Shown here one piece after another: positions 17,966 to 25,734 of a stretch of 64,000 bases of DNA (its first letter is position 1; every line of letters starts with the position of its first letter). The notes beneath the pieces were generated by a model that was not told the origin of the DNA, did no database searches, and saw nothing but the letters and a program-made list of their open reading frames with translations. Source of the DNA: Halobacterium sp. CBA1132 (GTDB lineage Archaea > Halobacteriota > Halobacteria > Halobacteriales > Halobacteriaceae); the NCBI RefSeq assembly GCF_001485535.1, contig NZ_BCMZ01000001.1, forward strand, positions 1,364,001-1,428,000. Reading direction: 5' to 3'. A program made the translations under genes and the position numbers.

Positions 17966-17967
17966 GG
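17935..17967 (+). ncRNA. Putative omega-RNA 3' hairpin/right end of the tnpB element
   Basis: The sequence CCTCAAGG, then an internal stem AGCGAC/GTCGCT, then GAGTAGGG surrounds the tnpB stop. An outer stem GCGCCCT (17931-17937) pairs with AGGGCGC (17964-17970). In known TnpB systems the omega RNA scaffold ends at the right end of the element and the guide is the flanking DNA, here from about 17968 onward. The boundaries are inferred from structure only. Confidence 0.5.
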
Positions 17968-18060
17968 CGCGGTAGTTCACCAGTCACGGTCGCCCGCCCG
18001 TTCGTCCACCGGCGAGAACGCGGCCGGCATTTTTGTGTCCGCGGCCGGAACCGACGTGCG

Positions 18061-18684
18061 ATGCCCACGACCCGCGCGCCCGCCGACCGCCTCCGGTCGT
18101 TCGTCGGCGTGCTCGGCGACCGACGCACCTACCGACGGCTGCTCTACCTCTCTGTCGCGATTCCGCTCGGCTTCCTCTACTACGTCGTCCTCGCGTTCGG
18201 GTTCGTGTTCGGCGTCGCGCTCACCGTGTTCGTCGTCGGCGTCCCCGTCCTGCTGGCGACGCTGCTGCTCGCGCGCGTGCTCGCCGACTGGGAGCGCCGC
18301 GTCGCGAACGCGCTCCTCGACACCGACATCGCGCCCCGCGAGCGCCTCCCGTCGCTCTCCGAGGACGGCGTGCTCGCCGCGGTCAGCGCGCTCGTCCGCT
18401 CGAACACGACGTGGCGCAGCGTCGCCTTCCTCGTCGTGAAGTCGCTGGTCGGCTTCCTTGCGTGGCTGTTCGTCCTCCTCGCCGGCGTCGGCGCGCTCGC
18501 GCTGCTCCTCGCCCCGCTCGGCGGCACCGCCACCGTCCTCGGGTGGAGCATCGACACCCTCCCCGAGCGACTGCTCGCGTTCCCACTCGGCGTCCTGCTC
18601 GCGCTCACCACCGTTCACGTGCTCGTCGCCGCAGCCGACCAAACCGGCGACGTCGCAACTGCGTTGCTCGGAGGGAAAGAGTAG
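18061..18684 (+). CDS. Membrane protein with putative sensor domain
   Basis: The 207-residue protein has four membrane helices in two pairs: about 28-48 and 50-72 (YLSVAIPLGFLYYVVLAFGF then a Val/Leu-rich helix), and about 122-160 with a final helix near 170-195. The loop of about 45 residues between the pairs is polar and contains LLARVLADWERRVANALL. This matches the putative-sensor membrane domain family that often precedes histidine kinases or stands alone. No kinase is adjacent here. Function is unknown; a membrane-state sensor or accessory protein is possible. Confidence 0.65.
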   Translation: MPTTRAPADRLRSFVGVLGDRRTYRRLLYLSVAIPLGFLYYVVLAFGFVFGVALTVFVVGVPVLLATLLLARVLADWERRVANALLDTDIAPRERLPSLSEDGVLAAVSALVRSNTTWRSVAFLVVKSLVGFLAWLFVLLAGVGALALLLAPLGGTATVLGWSIDTLPERLLAFPLGVLLALTTVHVLVAAADQTGDVATALLGGKE

Positions 18685-18693
18685 CAGCAGGTG

Positions 18694-19058
18694 TGCTCGG
18701 TCAGGGATTTGAACCCGATGCCAGACCTCGCTGCGCTCGGTCTGCCGTGGTTCAAATCCCTTCCCTCGACGTACACGCCTATGAACGCGAAGCGACACAG
18801 CAGTCGCTTCGCGGTTCGGTGTCAGAGTAGTGCTCGGTCAGGGATTTGAACCGATACCAGACGTGCTCGCTCACTACGTTCGCTGTGCGCGACTGGTAGG
18901 GTTCGAACCCTTCGCTGCGCGCTTTCCTCACTCCGTTCGAAAAGTGCTCGGTCAGGGATTTGAACCGATACCAGACGTGCTCGCTCACTACGTTCGCTGT
19001 GCGCGACTGGTAGGGTTCGAACCCTTCGCTGCGCGCTTTCCTCACTCCGTTCGAAAAG
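18694..19058. repeat. Repeated tRNA-Glu 3' ends with hairpin spacers; two exact 114-bp tandem units
   Basis: Three extra copies of the tRNA-Glu 3' end (TGCTCGGTCAGGGATTTGAA on this strand) begin at 18694, 18831 and 18945, before the real gene at 19059. Units 18829-18942 and 18943-19056 look identical base for base. In the first interval GGGATTTGAACC (18704-18715) faces GGTTCAAATCCC (18749-18760) as a perfect 12-bp inverted repeat. In the tandem units the opposing box is the palindrome GGGTTCGAACCC (18899-18910 and 19013-19024). The spacers carry CTCGCTNNGCTCG-like tracts. The open frames here are by-products of a 114-bp (38-codon) period. Confidence 0.88.
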
Positions 19059-19133
19059 TGCTCGGTCAGGGATTTGAACCCTGGTCGTCGGCTCGAAAGG
19101 CCAACATGATTGGCCGGACTACACCAACCGAGC
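19059..19133 (-). tRNA. tRNA-Glu (anticodon TTC)
   Basis: The minus strand folds as a full cloverleaf of 75 nt: acceptor GCTCGGT/ACCGAGC, D-arm, anticodon stem TTGGC/GCCGA with the loop CTTTCGA giving anticodon TTC, and the T-arm GGGTTCAAATCCC. The discriminator base is A. CCA is not encoded. It reads GAA codons and partly GAG. The 3' end is followed by several repeats of its own last 20 or so bases, see the repeat feature. Confidence 0.95.
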
Positions 19134-19189
19134 GACACTCGTTCGTACCCGGGAGAATTGTTTAAACGTGTCGTTCTGCCGTGGCCGTG

Positions 19190-21157
19190 TCAGTGTCCCT
19201 CGAACTCGGGGTCGCGGTCGCTGGTGAACGCCGCGATGCCCTCCATGAGGTCCTGGGTGTTCATCAGTTGGCCGAACGCCTGCGCCTCGGATTCGAGGCC
19301 GGCTTCCGTGGAGTCCCGGCCGGCGAGCATCGCGCGCTTCGTGTACTTCTGGGCGACCGGCGGCCCGGCGGCGAGGTCGCGAGCGAGTTCCCACGCGCGG
19401 TCGTCAAGTTCGTCGTTCGGGACGACCTCGTTGACGAACCCGTAGTCCTCCAGCTCCGCGGCGTCGTAGCGGTCTGCGGTGAAGATAATCTCTTTCGCGC
19501 GGCCCTCGCCGACGATGTGCTTGAGGCGCTGGGTGCCGCCCCACCCCGGCAGCAGGCCGAGGTTGTGTTCGGGCTGGCCGAGTTCGCTGCGCTCGCTGGC
19601 GACGCGGATGTCCGCGCACGTCGCCAGTTCCATCCCGCCGCCGAGACAGTAGCCGTCGATGCCCGCGACGACGGGCACGTCGGCGGCTTCGAGTTTGCCG
19701 AACGTCTGCTGGCCCTTCCGGGAGAGTTCCACGGCGTCAAGCGGGTCGGCGCTGCCTGCCATCGACGTGACGTCCGCGCCCGCCGAGAACGCCTTCTCGC
19801 CGGCGCCCGTCAGCAGAATGGCGCGCACCTCGTCGTCCTCGTCGAGGTCGTCGACGGCGTCGCCGAGGTCGTCGAGCAGCGCCTCGCTGATGGTGTTCAT
19901 GCGGTGCGGGCGGTCGAGTTCGACGTGCGCGACGTTGTCCTCGACGGTCACGACGAGGTTCTCGTAGGACGCGGTCTCCTCCTCGGCCGCCGCGCCGTAG
20001 AACCCCTCGCCGGCGTCCGCGAGGCGTTCGAGTTCGTCGGCCGGCTCGTAGCGCGCGGCGCCGTTCTCCTCGTAGGCTGCCGCGAGCGCCTCGTAGAGGT
20101 GGTCGACACCGGCTTCGTCGGCCATCTTCGCAGGACCCTCGGGGTAGCCCGCGCCGAGCTTGACGGCCTCGTCGATTTCGGCGGGGTCGGCGACGTCGTT
20201 CCCGACGAGTTTCGCGACCTCGTTGGCCATCACGGCGAGGAGACGGTCGGCGATGTCGTCCCGGATTTCGTCGGTCGGGACTTCCGCGCCGCCGTTCTCG
20301 TAGTCGTAGAACCCCTGTCCGGTCTTCTTCCCGAGGTCCTCGGCGTCGACTTTCTCCTCGATGAGCGGGCACGGCTCGTAGGCCTCGCCGAGCACGCCCT
20401 GCATGTAGTCGAGGACGTCGTAGGAGACGTCGATGCCGACCTGGTCGGCGAGTTCGAACGCGCCCATCGGGAGACCGATGTCGTACTTCGTCGTGGAGTC
20501 GACCTCCGCGATGGTGGCAACGTCCTCGTGGACGAGCCACGCGGCCTCGTTCAGTAGCGGGACGAGCACGCGGTTGACAATGAACCCCGGGGAGTCCTTG
20601 CGGACGCGAACCGGCGTCTTCCCCATCCCCTCGGCGAGGTCCTCGGTGAGGTCGAGCACGTCGTCGTCGGTGTGTTCGCCCGCGATGACCTCCACGAGCT
20701 GCATCCGCACCGGCGGATTGAAGAAGTGCATCCCGCAGAACCGCTCGGGGCGGTCGGTGACCTCCGAGAGCTCCGTAATCGAGAGGCTGGAGGTGTTCGT
20801 CGCGAACACCGCGTGGTCGGGCGCGTGCTGTTCGAGTTCCCGGTAGACGTTCTGCTTGATGTCCATCTTCTCCGGGACGGCCTCGACGACGAAGTCCGCG
20901 TCCTCGACGGCCGCTTCGAGGTCGACGATGGGGGTGACGCGGTCGAGGGCGGCGTCGGCTTCCGACTCCCCGATTTGGTCGTTCTCCGCGAGTTTCCCCA
21001 GCGACCACTCGAGTTGCTCGTAGCCGTTCTGCACGAACTCCTCTTTGATGTCCCGGAGGTTCACGTCGAAGCCCGCCAGTGCCGCGACTTCCGCGATACC
21101 GTGGCCCATGTTGCCAGCGCCCAGCACCGCGATGGTCTCGATGTCATCAACGTCCAT
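19190..21157 (-). CDS. Fused 3-hydroxyacyl-CoA dehydrogenase/enoyl-CoA hydratase
   Basis: The 655-residue bifunctional enzyme serves beta-oxidation or the reverse route. Residues 1-290 are a 3-hydroxyacyl-CoA dehydrogenase: NAD loop VLGAGNMGHGIAEVAALAG, catalytic His in GMHFFNPPVRMQLVEV, and DSPGFIVNRVL. Residues 300-390 are its second C-terminal domain. Residues 400-655 are a crotonase: FSAGADVTSM and GIDGYCLGGGMELATCADIR form the oxyanion hole, and GLLPGWGGTQRL follows. The order dehydrogenase-hydratase is common in archaea and opposite to bacterial FadB. It is transcribed alone. The chain-length preference is not evident. Confidence 0.95.
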   Translation of the reverse strand: MDVDDIETIAVLGAGNMGHGIAEVAALAGFDVNLRDIKEEFVQNGYEQLEWSLGKLAENDQIGESEADAALDRVTPIVDLEAAVEDADFVVEAVPEKMDIKQNVYRELEQHAPDHAVFATNTSSLSITELSEVTDRPERFCGMHFFNPPVRMQLVEVIAGEHTDDDVLDLTEDLAEGMGKTPVRVRKDSPGFIVNRVLVPLLNEAAWLVHEDVATIAEVDSTTKYDIGLPMGAFELADQVGIDVSYDVLDYMQGVLGEAYEPCPLIEEKVDAEDLGKKTGQGFYDYENGGAEVPTDEIRDDIADRLLAVMANEVAKLVGNDVADPAEIDEAVKLGAGYPEGPAKMADEAGVDHLYEALAAAYEENGAARYEPADELERLADAGEGFYGAAAEEETASYENLVVTVEDNVAHVELDRPHRMNTISEALLDDLGDAVDDLDEDDEVRAILLTGAGEKAFSAGADVTSMAGSADPLDAVELSRKGQQTFGKLEAADVPVVAGIDGYCLGGGMELATCADIRVASERSELGQPEHNLGLLPGWGGTQRLKHIVGEGRAKEIIFTADRYDAAELEDYGFVNEVVPNDELDDRAWELARDLAAGPPVAQKYTKRAMLAGRDSTEAGLESEAQAFGQLMNTQDLMEGIAAFTSDRDPEFEGH

Positions 21158-21314
21158 GGTAGTACTCCCGCCGGCAGCCCCGTTGAAGCTTTCCCTATCC
21201 GCGAGTGTGAACGTCTCACGGGTTTACACACGTGGAAACTGGTAGTTTCGAAAGCGCCGACTGGCCGCGCCGCAGACGCAACGCACTTGTCGGCGTCCCG
21301 AGAACCGCTCGGGC

Positions 21315-21740
21315 GTGAACACGCAACAACGCGCCGCCGCCCTCGGTCTCCTCGTGGGACTGGCCCACACTGCGATGCGGCTGTTCGTCCTCGAATCGCT
21401 CACCGGCGGCTTCACGACTGCGACCACACAGTTGGTCCTCCAGTCGCTGGTCTCCACGCTGCTGTCGCTGGCCGTGATTCCCGGCCTCCCGCTGTACGGC
21501 GCGTGGCGGATGGGCGCCCGCGACTCCCCGACGCGACTCGCCGCGTTCGTCGGCCTCGGCGCTGGTGCCGCCGTCGTCGTCAGTTACCCGCTGCTCACGG
21601 CTATCACCGTCGGCGCGCCGTTCGCGGAGGCACTCGGCATTCGATTCATCGGGCCGTACCTCGTGAACGGCCTCTCGCCCGCCGCGTACAGCGGCGTCGG
21701 CGCGCTCGCGGGGTTCCTGATCGCGGAGCGAAACGCGTAG
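21315..21740 (+). CDS. Four-helix membrane protein, hypothetical
   Basis: The 141-residue protein has about four membrane helices (roughly 7-25, 38-62, 76-98 and 112-136) and small connecting loops. It starts at a GTG. No motif links it to a known family. It is flanked by the fatty-acid enzyme and by the AT-richer islet that starts immediately after its stop, which makes it the left chromosomal neighbour of that islet. Confidence 0.6.
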   Translation: MNTQQRAAALGLLVGLAHTAMRLFVLESLTGGFTTATTQLVLQSLVSTLLSLAVIPGLPLYGAWRMGARDSPTRLAAFVGLGAGAAVVVSYPLLTAITVGAPFAEALGIRFIGPYLVNGLSPAAYSGVGALAGFLIAERNA

Positions 21741-21767
21741 ATTCCCGCGGCGGCTTCGCCCGGTTAG

Positions 21768-23756
21768 TCACCCCCACCGCTGACGAATAAACGAGAACAG
21801 TTCATTCTCTTCCCTCTCTGTGATAACTTCTTCCGTGAACTCATTGCTGTTGAGTTGCCGCAAAACTTGAAGTGAGGAGTCACCATATGCATTCTGTTGC
21901 TTTTCAGCATAGGATGAGTTATTGTTCGAATTATTCTCTTCAGCACTCAAAACGACAAGATTCCCGAGTCTATTTTTATTCCGATTGTGGTTTTCAAGCT
22001 TGTGTCCCGCTTCAGCATGTTTCGGCACAATATGTTCTACTTGGAACCTATCTCGGAACTGGTGGTATGGGGGTAGAGACAAAACCCCAGATTTGTTTCT
22101 GAGCGAACGCTCATATTCATACATAATGAATTTCACAAGCTCAGTCTTCCTTATTCCGCCCCATCCTGGGCTAAATTCACCATCTAGTACATCTTCCTCG
22201 GAAAGGTATCCTGAGACCACATCATCAATAGGAGCTATCCGTTCGCGTTTCTCACTAATTCTCTCTATGATATTTCGTACTCCAAGCTCCTTTGACTGAT
22301 GACCAACGTACCGGTCCGCATCAGAGTTGAAAACGGTTGGAACTTCGTCATCCTCTACATCTGACCAATATAGATCGTTAGCTCCGGATTTTAGAGTGTT
22401 TGAATAAGCCTGTGGACCGTGCGACATCACGAGACTATGTCCGAAGACAAGCTGCTCTAATTCAGATACTATATCCGCAAATTCTTGCGAATCAACACCA
22501 AACTTTTCAGCAACTGTGATAAGTAGTGGAGCAGCCGCGTTTCGTACACCGGGGTGGAGGTATATCAGCTGTATCTTCCGGACAGTTTCGTCCAGCTGCC
22601 CATCGGTCGAGCCGAACTCGTTGCCAGAATACTTCTCTGCAAATTTATCTCTGTCTGTGAGATACGGGTAGCGCTCAGAGAATCGCTCTAGGGAGTCTAT
22701 ATATGGTCGAATGAACGCCTCAAAGTCGTCCCTTTGAACGCTTGCATAATCGTCTAGGTCGGAGAGCCGTCTGTGAATCTCCGATGGGCCAGGACGCTTT
22801 GCCCGGGAGTCTGATCGTTCACTAGTAAATACCGACCAATGAATTCTCACGAGGTCGTCAATTTCGGCGTCGGAGAAACCGTCATGTACGGAGACGTTCT
22901 GGACGATGTTATTGAATTTCTTGTAGATGTTTTCGGAGTCCAGAGTCTTAGATTGTGAAGCACAGTAAACGAGATGGCTACGAACCTTATCGTGCAGTCG
23001 CAGGCCGCGGCCCCGGTTGTTTATTACCTTGAACATCCGGGCTGCTTCATCAACGTCTTCAACGACCTTCACATTCACCTCAAATCTCTGGGTTATAATT
23101 CGGACGATATTTTTGAGGAATTTATAATAGATCGCGTGCTCACGGTCACCGTCGCATTTCTGTGATTTCCACTCCTGTAGCTTAGATTTAGTTACCCTCT
23201 TTGCAGCGAGGACTTTTCGCTCCGTTTCAACCAAATCTGACTTTTCGGAATACCGTTCGACATTCCGGCCACCGATTATTGCCCCATAATACACATCTTC
23301 TGCAAGCCCGCCTAGTTGAAGTCGCGGCAAATCCTCATATTCTACGTACTTTGAACGGATATCTGAACTCCGTTCCTCGATATCCGACTGCATATTCTCA
23401 CCAACATCTGCTTTCGCCGCAATATCCTTCATTTCCTCAATAATCGCAGAAATGATGACCGTGATTGTAGCAAGCCTCTGCTGGCCGTCAACTATCGCAA
23501 ACTGTGTGTAATCCTCAAAGTCAGTCGGCTCAATTGACCCGCGTTCCTCAAGTACAATCGTTCCAAAATAGTGGTCTACCTTCTGGGCCTGGTCTGCAGC
23601 ATCCCTGTTTTGCTCGTAGACAAACTCAATATCGTCAAGCAAGTCGTTAACATTCGACTCCTCCCACGCGAAGTCCCTCTGGTAATCAGGTATCTCGAAA
23701 TATGACTGGCTGAATACTGATGAAAGCGAGAAGTTGTCATCTGGATTTCCGTCCAT
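21768..23756 (-). CDS. GmrSD-like DUF262/DUF1524 (HNH) protein, probable type IV restriction or antiphage factor
   Basis: The 662-residue protein has an N-terminal DUF262 domain with IPDYQRDFAWEESN (22-35) and the hallmark FAIVDGQQRLATI (about 87-99). The C-terminal DUF1524 HNH-type nuclease has VEHIVPKHAEAGH from residue 573, RLGNLVVLS at 596-604 and a distal NSSYAEKQ. Fused GmrSD enzymes hydrolyse NTPs and cleave modified phage DNA; related DUF262 proteins also work with phosphorothioate systems. All expected motifs look intact. It is the first gene inside the AT-richer islet. The next gene upstream on the same strand lies about 340 bases away and could be a partner. Confidence 0.85.
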   Translation of the reverse strand: MDGNPDDNFSLSSVFSQSYFEIPDYQRDFAWEESNVNDLLDDIEFVYEQNRDAADQAQKVDHYFGTIVLEERGSIEPTDFEDYTQFAIVDGQQRLATITVIISAIIEEMKDIAAKADVGENMQSDIEERSSDIRSKYVEYEDLPRLQLGGLAEDVYYGAIIGGRNVERYSEKSDLVETERKVLAAKRVTKSKLQEWKSQKCDGDREHAIYYKFLKNIVRIITQRFEVNVKVVEDVDEAARMFKVINNRGRGLRLHDKVRSHLVYCASQSKTLDSENIYKKFNNIVQNVSVHDGFSDAEIDDLVRIHWSVFTSERSDSRAKRPGPSEIHRRLSDLDDYASVQRDDFEAFIRPYIDSLERFSERYPYLTDRDKFAEKYSGNEFGSTDGQLDETVRKIQLIYLHPGVRNAAAPLLITVAEKFGVDSQEFADIVSELEQLVFGHSLVMSHGPQAYSNTLKSGANDLYWSDVEDDEVPTVFNSDADRYVGHQSKELGVRNIIERISEKRERIAPIDDVVSGYLSEEDVLDGEFSPGWGGIRKTELVKFIMYEYERSLRNKSGVLSLPPYHQFRDRFQVEHIVPKHAEAGHKLENHNRNKNRLGNLVVLSAEENNSNNNSSYAEKQQNAYGDSSLQVLRQLNSNEFTEEVITEREENELFSFIRQRWG

Positions 23757-24094
23757 GGATGGAGATTATGTAACATACACTTATCAGTTACGTATTATGG
23801 TATAAAATATATCACGTTGATATAGGGAGAGGGTATCCTAAGTTTCCACTATTGCTTCCGAATGATCAGATGCTCCAGGAAACCAAGCAGAATGATACAA
23901 CCACCAAAGTTCGAAATCACGATTCAAAACCGCTTGTGGAATGGCTCCACGAAATAGCTGCTATTGAAACGCAATCCGGTGTAATAACAAATAGAAGTAT
24001 CTCCGTTTCCCTCTGCGTGTTTTTGCATATACAAACTCGGAAAATGCTCCTGATGTGATAAACTCCATTTCAATAGTTTTCAAACACTACTGTC
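23757..24094. other. AT-rich gap between the two islet genes
   Basis: These 338 bases contain the probable promoter of the DUF262 gene (minus strand; TA-rich around 23790-23815) and no convincing gene. An open frame of 68 codons on the plus strand (23852-24058) has no recognisable pattern and probably is not used. No repeat or RNA structure stands out. Confidence 0.5.
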
Positions 24095-25072
24095 TCAGTT
24101 AGAGTATTCGTCCTCGTAGCGATTAATCACGAAGCTCAGGAACGCACTCACCTGATGCAATAATAGAAGCGCGTAATCTTGGTCAAACTCCCCATGGCGC
24201 TTTCTGTCTCCACCAGTCCTCTGAACCCCAATCTGAATACCACTCAGAATTTGCTCCCACTCCGCGAACATCGCCTGATTCGGATCAAATAGACCGTGGT
24301 CCTTCATCGAATCTAAATAACTACTGACACCATCCCCCTCCTCATTCCAATCACGTTCCTCAACACAGATCTTGAGTAAGACGGCCTCTACGCTATTGTA
24401 GAGTTTCTCTGCGATTATGAACGAGAAGTTTTCGTTCTTATAGTAGCTCCATGCTTCATCATAGGTGCTTAATTCGTCAGCCCACCGTTCTTCTTTCGCA
24501 AGTGTACGGATTTGCTGGTCCGCCTCGATTACCGACTCATCAGCGAGTCGTTCGAAATGAAGATTGAATTGCTTTACAGGTCTCTTACCAGTTGAATGAC
24601 GGGAACCGTATCCGCTTGTACTTCGGTGGTTTTGGATTTTCTCTGCGAAGTTGTCAACAGTCTCACTATCAGGACGAAGACGTAGTAAGATACCCTCCTC
24701 CACGAGGATACGCCTGAGCTTCGAATCGAGATCAACTAGTGCCTGTGGGTCAGGCGACTCGCTACTGAGATTTGAAGGCTCCCATAATTCATTCAACAGT
24801 ATCTCGACCAGAGTAAGAACATCATCAAGACTTTCTTCTAATATAAAACGCCCCAGTGATTCCTTTGCAGGTCTCCTATTAGCGGTTTCAAAATACTCCA
24901 CAGACATACCTGTTTCAGTCAGATATTCTGAATAGGCTGTATCAATTTCACCTCTCGTAGCATTCTGATTTATTGAATACGCAATACGCCTTGCAGCCTT
25001 CTCAGTCAGACCTTCGTGAATCCTCTGCTCGGGTTCAGAAGTTCGATTCTCCCACGGAATCCAATCAGACAT
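24095..25072 (-). CDS. Unknown islet gene, possible HEPN/abortive-infection-type protein
   Basis: The 325-residue protein is mostly helical. Residues 1-60 contain TEKAARRIAYSINQNATRG, the middle is rich in acidic helices, and the C-terminal 120 residues carry ILSGIQIGVQRTGGDRKRHG and a long hydrophobic helix LLLLHQVSAFLSFVINRYED. The R-x-x-x-H-like spacing before that helix recalls HEPN or abortive-infection C-terminal domains, but the match is weak. It is not a family I can name. The ATG at 25072 is preferred over an upstream start because the extension overlaps the divergent glycosylase promoter. Being on the same strand as the GmrSD-like gene, it may be part of one defence unit. Confidence 0.55.
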   Translation of the reverse strand: MSDWIPWENRTSEPEQRIHEGLTEKAARRIAYSINQNATRGEIDTAYSEYLTETGMSVEYFETANRRPAKESLGRFILEESLDDVLTLVEILLNELWEPSNLSSESPDPQALVDLDSKLRRILVEEGILLRLRPDSETVDNFAEKIQNHRSTSGYGSRHSTGKRPVKQFNLHFERLADESVIEADQQIRTLAKEERWADELSTYDEAWSYYKNENFSFIIAEKLYNSVEAVLLKICVEERDWNEEGDGVSSYLDSMKDHGLFDPNQAMFAEWEQILSGIQIGVQRTGGDRKRHGEFDQDYALLLLHQVSAFLSFVINRYEDEYSN

Positions 25073-25155
25073 GGATGCGATGTTACTCTGATAACACGTA
25101 AACCTTCTACTCGACACCGCAGATTCATCAATACACAGCGCCTCAATCAGTGCAA

Positions 25156-25734
25156 ATGAACGAGCAAGCCGTCGAATACCTCCAAGACGACCCACACCTC
25201 CGCCCAGTCATCAACGAACACGGCCCAGTAACCATCGAACCAGCCGACGACCTCTTTCAACGAATGGTCGTCTCCATCATCCGCCAGCAAGTATCAATGG
25301 AATCCGCCGCAGCGACACGAGAACGCCTCTACAACACCGTCGACGTTGAACCAACCACAATCCTCGAAACAGACACCGACACCCTACACGACGTCGGCCT
25401 CTCCCAGCAGAAAGCATCCTACATCCATAACATCGCAGAAGCATTCCTCGAAAACAACTACTCCCGCCAATACTTCGACGGAATGAACGACGAAGAAGTG
25501 ATGAACGAGCTAACCGAAATCAAGGGCGTCGGACCATGGACCGCCCGAATGCAGCTAATATTCGGGCTCGGCCGCGAGGACGTCTTCCCAGTGGGTGACC
25601 TCGGCATCCGGAAGGGGATGCAGTCGCTGTACGGCGAGGACACGACGCGCGCGGAGATGCGCGACATCGCGGGGCACTGGCAGCCGTATCGGTCGTACGC
25701 GTCGCTGTACGTCTGGCGCGCCTACGAGGGGTAG
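25156..25734 (+). CDS. AlkA-like DNA-3-methyladenine glycosylase (mosaic gene)
   Basis: The 192-residue protein belongs to the HhH-GPD superfamily. It has IIRQQVSMESAAATRERL near residue 40, the helix-hairpin-helix EIKGVGPWTARMQLIFGLGR (about 119-138) and the catalytic Asp in VGDLGIRKG. It removes alkylated bases from DNA to start base-excision repair. Up to about base 25555 the codons are islet-like (GAA, CAA, CTA, CGA). From TTCGGGCTCGGCCGCGAGG onward they are the host's GAG/CTG/GCG style. The gene therefore looks like a recombinant of two alleles yet stays open throughout. A GTG lies two codons upstream of the chosen ATG. Confidence 0.88.
   Translation: MNEQAVEYLQDDPHLRPVINEHGPVTIEPADDLFQRMVVSIIRQQVSMESAAATRERLYNTVDVEPTTILETDTDTLHDVGLSQQKASYIHNIAEAFLENNYSRQYFDGMNDEEVMNELTEIKGVGPWTARMQLIFGLGREDVFPVGDLGIRKGMQSLYGEDTTRAEMRDIAGHWQPYRSYASLYVWRAYEG

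Larger units (their letters stand above)
21760..25560. mobile_element. AT-richer accessory islet with defence-like genes
   Basis: Base composition and codon use change sharply just after 21740 and change back inside the glycosylase gene near 25560. Between these points A/T-ending codons are common, whereas both sides have strongly G/C-ending codons. The islet holds a DUF262/DUF1524 nuclease-like gene, an unknown gene with a possible HEPN-like end, and the first two thirds of an AlkA-like gene. No integrase, tRNA or terminal repeat is seen, so homologous recombination is the likeliest route of arrival. Confidence 0.7.

Noticed and set aside
18830-19165. Open frame of 111 codons with a repeated 38-residue block containing GFEPIPDVLAHYVRCARL
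   Set aside because: It is a translation of the 114-bp tandem units and of the antisense of tRNA-Glu; the period happens to be a multiple of three, so the frame stays open. No start or codon signal supports it.
23852-24058. 68-codon frame in the islet gap
   Set aside because: No ribosome-binding or promoter support, no recognised pattern and low complexity of context; AT-rich DNA gives such frames by chance.
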